From the NCBI GenBank assembly GCA_023014365.1, contig JAEBUN010000007.1, forward strand, positions 1,116,001 to 1,180,000: DNA of 64,000 bases, in the 5' to 3' direction. Of this stretch, positions 56,212-64,000 are shown one piece after another (the first letter of the stretch is position 1; every line of letters begins with the position of its first letter). Position numbers and translations under genes: made by a program. This DNA comes from Lepiota brunneoincarnata (Eukaryota; Basidiomycota; Agaricomycetes; Agaricales; Agaricaceae). A model generated the notes under the pieces. It worked only from the letters and a program-made list of their open reading frames with translations. It was not told the DNA's origin and searched no databases.

Positions 56212-57416
56212 ATGAATGATAACAATGCACTAGGTGCTGGCGACTCACGCGTCGTACACGACCTACTCCCACCCGAGCTTGCAGAGACCGCCTATGAACG
56301 CCTGGTTGATGAGGTAGAGTGGATCAGGATGATGCATCGCGGTATGTGCAGCTGCTTCCGCCTCTGCCTCTGCCCTCCCCGACGCGCCATAATAGTTGCT
56401 AATCGAACAATGTCGCCGTATAGGGGGAGAGGTACCAAGGTTGGTCGCCCAACAAGGCGAGATTCTGGATAGCGATGGCAGGTAGATAACTCTCATCATA
56501 GTTTCTATCTGCTAATGACGAGGATTCGGGGACGCATAGTTATCCCATCTACCGACATCCAGCGGATGAATCACCCCCCCTCTTAGCATTCTCACCTACC
56601 GTCCAACTCATCCGCGAACACGTACAAAAGGTGCATGCCCCCACCCCACCCCTACACACACATTCAGTTCCCCTTGTCCATCTCCATATTAACCCAGCAA
56701 CAAATCCAGGTCCTTAACCACCCCGTCAACCACGTCCTAATCCAACACTACCGCACCGGCGCCGACTATATCTCAGACCACTCCGACAAAACCATCGACG
56801 TCGTCCGCAACTCCTCCATCGTCAACGTCAGTCTAGGCGCCCAACGACTCATGACGCTCCGTCTCAAAAAGGACAAAGCACTCAAAGAACAGGAGAGGCT
56901 CGAATCGATCCACCACCACTACCACTCCCAGTAGTTCTGATTCCACAGCCTCGGAAGTTCTTACAGCAACATCCCCACACCCACCCCCCCCGGCCCAGGC
57001 ACACACGCAACCTCCACCTCGCCTGACACAACGCATCCCTCTCCCTCACAATTCACTCTTCGTAATGGGACTCGAAACAAATAAGAAATGGCTACACGGA
57101 ATCTCCACAGATAAGCGTCCGCTCCACACTAAATCTTCCCCTGAACAGGCTTACTCTGGCGCCCGTATAAGTCTGACCTTCCGCTGGATCGGTACTTTTG
57201 TTAATCCCAGTACCCGAACGATATGGGGTATTGGCGCGCGGGGAAAGACGCCGGAGGAGGCAAGCACGATAGTGGATGAGAGTAGTGAAGAAGGAACCCG
57301 AGAAGCAGAGAGGCCTGATCTATGCATTTGGTGAAGAGAACCAGGACTCAGAGTTTGATTGGGAAAAGTGGTATGGAGAGGGATTCGACGTCTTACACTT
57401 CAAGAGCGTAAATTAA
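56212..57416 (+). CDS. AlkB-like 2-oxoglutarate/Fe(II) dioxygenase, reading broken
   Basis: ATG 56212 (MNDNNALGAGDSRVVHDLLP). After short introns the core reads PVNHVLIQHYRTGADYISDH, with the iron ligands in HSDKTIDV (H and D), then VRNSSIVNVSLGAQRLMTL; after a His/Pro-rich insert come NSLFVMGLETNKKWLHGIST (second His) and ARISLTFRWI (the Arg pair binding 2-oxoglutarate). This is the ALKBH2/3-like layout that reverses alkyl damage in nucleic acid or, in some fungi, acts on other substrates. Three frame breaks are needed: at the exon 2/3 junction near 56470-56510, before 56930 in low-complexity sequence, and near 57310. Catalytic residues are all present, so sequencing indels are a fair alternative to a pseudogene. 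Confidence 0.68.
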
Positions 57417-58072
57417 CCGTGTTTTTGTAATACCCTCATTGCAGAAATGAAGAAATGAAATTGATTGATAGTAAATAATTGAATGAGATACGTTCCAATA
57501 AGCATAAACAAAATGTTCGTCATGACGAGGCCGGGTTACCTCGGTGTCAAAAAAAGGGGGGGGGCAATAGGTCATAGCGTAGATAATGCTAGATGGAGAT
57601 GGGTAGAACCTCCTGAAGCTAACGTATTAGTCGTGAAACATAAAATCGTAAATCGCAATCCGTGAGTTGTTCAACGTTATTGCAAGCAAGTCGGCAAGGC
57701 GGGAGTAAGAAGGGGGTCTCCTAGAAGCGGACAGAAGAGAAGGGGATAAAACAGGACACGAGGAGGGGGGGAAACACGCAATATGTACAGAAGGTTAAAT
57801 GATGTCTAACAGGGTAACGGGGGATGGGCAAGCAGGGGGAAAGAAAAATTAAAAACTAAAGCAGAACAAGAATATCAAGCAAGAAAGAGGTCAATAAAAC
57901 AACAAAAGGCGTCGAGGAAGGAAGACAGAGAAGAAGGGACGCCGTCCACACACAATGACAATTTTACTTCACAAGATCCAAAGCCGGGAGCCACCACGAG
58001 CTCCGCAGTCGTACCACGCCTCCGCCACACCACAAACCAAGCACAACCACCCCTCATATCTCATCTCAATCC
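57417..58072. other. Convergent intergenic region
   Basis: AT- and purine-rich 3' sequence between two convergent genes, with a G9 run near 57557. No gene. Confidence 0.4.
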
Positions 58073-61000
58073 TCACCGCACCCTCCAATCACCCATCGTG
58101 TCTCTCCTCTCAGGCCCAAGCCCACCCGCGCCAAGCCCCACATTTCCAATCCCCGGTCCTCTTGCCGACGCACCAACATTCCAAGATGACTCATTCCCCG
58201 TCCTCTCACCCCCAGTTTCCGTTGTCGTGCTACTTTCAATCGTCGCAGGTGCGGTGACAAAACTCTGAGCGGCACTACTGATATCCGGGGGACTTGTGCT
58301 TACAGTCGAGTGCACATGAGGCGGACTCGAACTTGGCGAGCGCTCGCTTGCTGCATGCCCACGACCTCGTCCACTAAAGGGTTCATGCAACCGATAAGGT
58401 CCCCAAGGTATATCAACTGCTGAGCTAGGACTGGCGCTCATGCCTGCGCTGGTTCCCCCTTCACGCGGTGTCACAGGTGGAAGTGGCGATGCCGTCCTCG
58501 TCGAAGGTCCCGGTGATAGGAAGACATCCGCACTCGAGGTTGATGGTGATTGACTCGTCGTCGTCATCGTCATCATCGCAGGTCCCGGCATTCCAGGCCC
58601 TACAAGAGGCGTCCGCGGCTGGATCGGAGGTGGAGGAGGTCCAAAATCTTGTGTCACCTCCCTCACCTCACTCTCATGTCGAGTCGTCTCCAGTCGCCTC
58701 CTTCCAGAATCTCCTTCAAGGTCACTATCACTCAAAACCTCTTCCCGCAGATGAGAGTTGCCAGGACGCATAAATGGTATCGGCTGTCCAAAAGTCCAAT
58801 TCTCACCACCACTTCCACTTCCACTCCCGCTCCTTGAATGCGAAGACGACGAGAGGTAACCACGATCCTCCCAAAGCTTGAGGGTTCGAATACGAATAAG
58901 GATACGCAACCTGCGACTCTTGTGACTCCTGCGTCGTCGACCCTGACACATCCCGTGCTCGCGCAGTCGGCAACTCCGGCAACTGATGCGCGCCCTCCTC
59001 CTCCAACCTCGCCATCGACGAGTTCGCCCTCGACCGCGCTCCTCCCACCAACTCAAGACTCGTGGCAGACACACTCTGCAACAACGACTGCGTACGTGAT
59101 CGCACAGCGGCACCAAGAGAGCTCACCCTCGATCTTCCGTTATTAGAGCGTGCTGATCGAGCCGAGTTGGCTCGTGATCGCGCTGAAGATCCCGTTCTCG
59201 ACCTCGATGACGAATTACCTGAAGCAGGCTCCGGGAACTGCAAGATTGGCATTACTAGCGCCAGGGCTGAGAAGCCCAACACTGTCCTGCCCCTCATCAC
59301 TCTCTTCTTCACTACCCGTGAGACTTTCCTCATCATCATGCATCAACTCTGCACCGACACTCACTCCAGGCGTCACTCCACTGTCCGCCCTGAGTCGGAC
59401 GCTAGGGAAAGCTACAGGCGCAGGCAGCAGCAACAGGAAGAGGCGGCAGAGGCCCAGAAGGAGCCCTCGTCCGTGCTTGTGGATTCGGATGCCGGGGGGG
59501 CATTGGGATCCCGGAGCTCCCACCACTACTCTGGCTTATACTCGCACGCGGTCGTGAACTCGAACTCGACGTGACGACTGATTGGGAATCGGTAGATGGG
59601 ACATTGCCCGTAGATTGCGAGACGCCCGAATACGAGACACCGGACTGTGAGGGTCGAGACTGGTGGGAGCGCGAGGAGGTGCTGTTGCCTCGTCCCGCTG
59701 GACGACGACGACCGAATGGGTATCGACGCGAAGGAGAGACAGGTTGCCCGAGACTCGACATGGAATTTGAGCCGCGTTCTTCACTTCCCTCAAAATCGTC
59801 GTCCCCTTCCTCTTCTTCCCCCTCTTCCCCCTCTTCCTCCTCCTCCTCCTCTTCCTCACTGTCTTCTTCCGTACTGCCACTTCCACTGCCGCTTGCCGTT
59901 GACTGGGAGCCAGAGCCACTTGGGGTGGTACTTGAACTAGAAGTCCCAGACCTGGAAGTCGTCTTCTTGCTCTTGCTAGGCGATGGCGGGAATGGCACCT
60001 TGTCCCGACTTGAAACCTGCGCTGAACCATGTTGGCTAAAGGGATACGGCAAAGACAACAAAGGTCCACTTCCACTCGGCCCAACACCCTTATCCGACTC
60101 CCTGTGCTTGAGCTGAATATCCTTCTCCTCCTGAGGACTCTCGAAGAAGTCTTCAGTCAGTACGCGACGACGAGCGGGTGGAGGGACAGAAGGTATCCCC
60201 ACAGCCGCCAAGACACGCTGCACTTCAATTGGGTCCGGCTCAGCAACCTCCTTGCCCTTCTCCTGTCTCCAACCGGGCGTCAAAGGAACATTGCTTCCCC
60301 ACCGTAAGGAAGGACGAGCCGTCAGACAAAGCTCATACCAGTCCTGCACCCTTAGTCGCGTGCACTCCTTCCATGGCCAAGCAAGAGCATCAATGTCACG
60401 GTTGGAGTCCGTTTCAGTACTATAGATGGAAGACCTCGTCTTCTCCGCCTCCTCTTCCTCCCACCGGTATCGTGGTCCACAAAGACCGGCGCACCCTTGC
60501 CCACTAAGAACCCAAAGCCCAATCCAGCTAATGAGAAGCACGAGAACCCGCCAGGCGGCCCATGTGGCATTTGCTATCAGCACGCCCCTTGCATATCCCG
60601 TAAGCGTTCCATCAACAGTCCTGAAAAATGTCGCGTCTCGATTGTTGATTCCCATGCTAGCCAAGGAGAGCGTTCCAGACTGGGGTTGAGAGAACGCTAG
60701 CAGTAGTGCGAGACATAGTCCGGCACGCGGGATGAGCAAGGCGACTGTTGGAAGGTTCTGGGAGTACCAATAGAAGGTCTCCGCGAGGCCATCACGAAGG
60801 CTGCCATGTCCTCCAGTAAAGGCGCTTATGCGAAGGTGGAGAAAGAAGCAAAAGTTGGTGTAGGAGGTCATGGAAACAAACGTAAAGGCAGGGGAGGAGA
60901 GGTAGATGGGCATCACAGGGGGACGTTCTGAACACCGAGAGGGGGAGGGGGGAGGGCAGATAGTGAGTGATCCAATCGTTCAGGGGTAACACGGAGATGC

Positions 61001-62032
61001 TACTCACTGGCGCGCCATCGGCGGATAAATGAATACACGAGTTCGTAGACAAGGAAAACCACAATGATCCATACCAGCCAGCATGCAACGTACGCCGCGG
61101 CCGCAAGAGCCCAGTTCCTTCCCGAGCCGGGGACACCGGGAGCTTCTGGATTCGGGTACCTTGACGCCCTGTGATATCCAGGGATTAATATCGGCAGCGC
61201 TATTGCGTAGGGGGGATAGAACAATAAATCACACGAGAAGCAAAAGAAGCGACCAAGCATAGCGCTAGAATGATGTTGAACCAAGCTCCCAAATTGACCA
61301 CAAGTGGAGAGAGCGGAACGGGGTAGAAAGTAGTCCAGAGGGGGGAAAGAGGAGGCAAAATACTCACTGGATTAGTATATAAACAGCGTTAAAGTCGAAA
61401 AAGGTCTGTAGCGGGATGTGTGCAAATGCGAGGATGGGGAAGATGTAAAAGTAGAGACGTGCAAAGATGGATGGGATGTAAAGATGCTCGAGATGCAGTC
61501 CTTTGGCATTGAACTTGGGTTGAGGAATTCGAGTGGATGCGTAATATGGATACCCTCCTGGATTATCCGATGAGAGCACCGGCGGAGCTGTTGCTCGAGA
61601 CCAAGCGCGTGTATGGTGTCCTGAACGTGAATGTTCGTGTCGTTCATCCCTTGGTTCTCCTCCTGCAGGGCTTACACCATGCAGGCTGACGATGCGGACT
61701 GAACGAGGTGTTGGTTTCCGCCCGCCGAGGCTTGCAAACAGCTCTGGGTCGGTATCGGGCTCCAGCTCCGGCACACCAACAGAAGAGTGCATTGTCGATG
61801 CGGGCGCGGGCGGTGGAGGTCGTTTGGGGAGCCAGGAGGGATAGCCCTCTGAGTCTTTAGACATGCGAGGGGGAGAGGCTGAAGAAGAAGGTTGAGAAGT
61901 ATCGGCACGGTTGTCAGTGGGAGAAGAACCAGGGCTGGTCGGACTGTTGTTCGTTGGAGTGCCGTTGTTGTTCGGCTGGGTGGTCGGCCCCTCTGGGGAC
62001 GCCTGGCGTGATGGTCGTGAGTCGGAGGGCAT
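58073..62032 (-). CDS. Large multi-pass membrane protein with long Ser/Pro/Glu-rich tail
   Basis: ATG 62032 (MPSDSRPSRQASPEGPTTQP). N-terminal disordered region, then helices in separate exons: YIPSIFARLYFYIFPILAFA, LLFYPPYAIALPILIPGYHR, AAYVACWLVWIIVVFLVYEL, then MPIYLSSPAFTFVSMTSYTN, ALLIPRAGLCLALLLAFSQP and TWAAWRVLVLLISWIGLWVL. A hydrophilic C-terminal half of roughly 900 residues follows, with an acidic run (EEDSEEEEEEEEEGEEGEE at 59810-59870), RS-type repeats and Ser-rich stretches, ending MGDWRVR at 58073. Conserved-looking in the helices (FTGGHGSLRDGLAETFYWYS) but I do not recognise the family. The tail needs three frame changes near 59410, 59280 and 58880; low-complexity sequence makes indel errors likely. 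Confidence 0.6.
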
Positions 62033-62655
62033 GGTGGTGGTGGTCAATAATTAAGAAAACACGGGCGATAAAAAGAATAAGAAAAAAAAAAACAAGGTAA
62101 CAATGTGTCGCGAAGGAGATTAGGAGGAGGTGGTTAAGTAGATGGCTGATCGAACGAGGACCTGAACGCGCGAGCCTCGTGTTGTGGCTGAGATGGTACG
62201 GTAGGGCCTGCCTCGTGTTTTTACCTTTGAGGGACCACCGTGGACACAGAGAAAACGGACCCAACGCGACATCCACGCCTAAAAGACCCGTGCCTGAATT
62301 CAAACATTTCCTTTTTCGGCTATGTCCCCGGCTTTTTTTCTCTCATGCTAGGTTCAGTTCGGTGCGGGGACCGCGCCCAGGAAAAATCGTCTGCCCAGAC
62401 TCGTAAGAGCGCCCTATTCAGTCCATCAAACCTTCCTGGCAGGATCACCCATCCAACGCGTGCCCCCCCAGACCGACACTCGGATCACCGATAATGAGAG
62501 AGATTAAACCCATCAACTTTGGTACTATCATGATGTGCCTACCGGCCGCACTTTCGCCTCCCTCCCGTGCCGATCTCGTTTGGATAATCTGGCAGGCGTG
62601 GTTACCAGTGTGCTCGAGAACATTCATTTCCACCGCGAGAAAGAATATGTACAGT
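62033..62655. other. Intergenic region upstream of the membrane-protein gene
   Basis: No gene recognised; begins with an A-run (62083-62094). Confidence 0.4.
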
Positions 62656-63691
62656 CTAGCCTTCAGAACCCATGACGCGATCAATCCAGCCCAACATCTT
62701 CTCCCTAAACACCCCAGAGTGTCCAGTCATCTCAGACCATGGCACAGTGCGCGCCTCCCTCTATGACCTCCACGGTAACATTCTCCCACTTGTCATAAAA
62801 CCCAGGCAAGAGGTCAGTCAAAACCGCCTCGTCCCTGTCCCCATAAATCACCATGCACGGAAGCTTCGTCCTCCCCACTTCACCAAAAGTTTCCTCCCTT
62901 TGCTTCCTGCCAAGAGAACGTATCATAGCGCTTCGTGGCTGCATCATTATATTTCCCAAGCACAGTTGCCGGTATTCGTACGGAAGAACCGGACAGCAGG
63001 CATCAATAAAGCTAGACGCCGCCGCTTGAAAATCCTCGACGTTCGGAGAACGCATCAATTTATCCAAGTGTCCACACATGACTGGCGTAGCCAAATCTCG
63101 CAATAAATGATCGGTTATATAAGTAGCTCCAGCGATGTTGACGATCCCAGCTACGTGGTTGATAGAATGGAAGGAGAGGATATCGATGAGATGAGAAGCT
63201 ATCATGAAATAATTCAGTCGGACCAGTAGCATGGGATCATAGGCTTCATAAGTAATCTCACCTCCTAAACTCCTACAATGGAAAATTTAATGATCTATGA
63301 GGTGAGCCCATCCCGAGAATTTCCCAAGCGATCATCATTCCCACTCACCAACCAGCGACGAACGGCCTCCGAAGCTTAAACGCTTCTACCACCGTATCAA
63401 AATCCTCTACAAACCTTTTCGACTCCCAAGCTTCGTCTCCGTCCGGCTTCCCACTCCTCCCATGACCACGGGCGTCATACCTGACCTTGTTATTTCAGCG
63501 TCAGTTAAAAAAAAGTCACGGTGACTGAAATACTCACGAGATACAACCGACTCGTCCACCTGTGGATCCCGAAATATCGAGTCAAACGCCATCAAACTCC
63601 AAGCAAATCCATGAATAAAGATGATGGCCTGCTTCGAAGGATCACCAACAGCATTGGCATAAATCTGCGTTCCGTCCATAGAAACAAGCAT
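62656..63691 (-). CDS. Alpha/beta hydrolase with an 11-nt microexon
   Basis: ATG 63691 (MLVSMDGTQIYANAVGDPSK). Motifs in order: IIFIHGFAWSLMAFDSIF (oxyanion HG), VRYDARGHGRSGKPDGDE, then VAGWSLGAS with the nucleophile Ser encoded in an 11-nt exon (63262-63272), MVIYGDRDEAV (acid) and VIEGGAHCAM (catalytic His). A cap domain around HLLRDLATPVMCGHLDKLMR precedes the acid. It belongs with fungal non-heme chloroperoxidase/epoxide-hydrolase-like hydrolases; substrate unknown. Two oddities: with the canonical GTGAGT donor, exon 1 is one base out of phase (an alternative GTTGTA donor at 63547 restores it, losing three residues), and the reading stops at 62732 just after the catalytic His, while a neighbouring frame continues SEMTGHSGVFREKMLGWIDR to 62656. 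Confidence 0.75.
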
Positions 63692-64000
63692 CCTCGTATC
63701 GGAGTCGTTCGTCGTAATAGGAGAACAAGAGAACGGTGACCGTTCAACCTGCTTCCTGGCCCCAGTGGACCCGTTCACCACCACCACAGGTCTCATGATG
63801 GACTCCCCCAACGATGGTCCGGACGGCGATTCCTTCGTCACTCGGACGGTTCACATCTGGCATCAGAGTCCAAGCCCGCAGAGGTTCAGAGGTCCCGTTC
63901 ATGGAAAGCCCTTCGAGTAAATGCAGGAGCTCTGAGAGTTTTCCAAGCGGCCGTGTCACTGTTCTCCGACTCGAAATTGTCCACCACCCATGAGGATATA
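63692..64000. other. 5' flank of the hydrolase gene
   Basis: The hydrolase frame stays open upstream to 63841 and includes an ATG at 63796 (MRPVVVVNGS), so a longer N-terminus is possible, but the family usually starts close to the SMDGTQIYA motif. Confidence 0.35.

Noticed and set aside
59810..59870. Pyrimidine-rich CTTCCC/TCCTCC tract as a microsatellite regulatory site
   Set aside because: It is the complement of a poly-Glu run inside the membrane-protein coding sequence.
1..64000. CRISPR arrays, bacterial operons, riboswitches
   Set aside because: Intron-rich eukaryotic genes throughout; no regularly spaced identical repeats seen.

Overview
This is a window of a basidiomycete fungal genome, most likely an agaricomycete. 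The evidence is genes cut by many 50-80 nt GT-AG introns, a class I hydrophobin, a fungal NACHT-type NTPase, a Ty1/copia element and condensin, Rab-prenylation and GPI-anchor genes of fungal type. The species is not determined; the gene set would fit the Rhizoctonia/Ceratobasidium group, but that is inference.

Layout. 1-1327 holds the 3' end of a NACHT NTPase gene. 1984-5339 (-) is an oligopeptide (OPT) transporter. 7086-7463 (+) is a small, well-conserved Kish/KSH1 gene whose first exon is only the start codon. About 9055-11690 (+) holds a multi-lesion membrane-protein pseudogene. 11885-16365 (-) is condensin SMC2, divergent from an F-box gene (17192-19483, +). 20533-23511 (+) is a 5-oxoprolinase-type gene that stops at the boundary where the HyuB half should begin. 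From 24.6 kb to 56 kb lies an accessory region dominated by copies of a small secreted hydrophobin-like family (24708+, 36863-, split copy 40715/46753-, relic 47155-, 54655-) and of a multi-pass DUF6533-like membrane protein (25786-, 50371+, fragment 55540+), plus one canonical class I hydrophobin (52469+). Inside this region sits a housekeeping island: GPI13/PIG-O (28753-32225, -), BET2 (32244-33471, +) and an unknown low-complexity gene (33585-34937, +), the last of which has a decayed duplicate at 38.75-39.66 kb. From 56.2 kb on are an AlkB-like gene (+), a large membrane protein with a Ser-rich tail (-) and an alpha/beta hydrolase (-).

The most informative structure is a 5558-bp copia retrotransposon (40912-46469) with a perfect 5-bp target duplication (AAAGC). 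It landed 8 nt inside intron 2 of a hydrophobin-like gene, leaving exons 1-2 on one side and exons 3-4 on the other. Its two 391-bp LTRs differ at 9 positions, all transitions and 8 at CpG sites, the footprint expected of CpG methylation and deamination. The element itself carries a nested 698-bp solo LTR with its own target duplication (GCTTC) inside the reverse transcriptase.

Caution: BET2, SMC2, GPI13, OPT, KSH1 and hydrophobin read cleanly, but several other genes (AlkB-like, the Ser-rich membrane protein, the hydrolase, 5-oxoprolinase) show single-base frame breaks. Some may be assembly indels rather than true pseudogenisation; raw reads or RNA-seq would separate the two.
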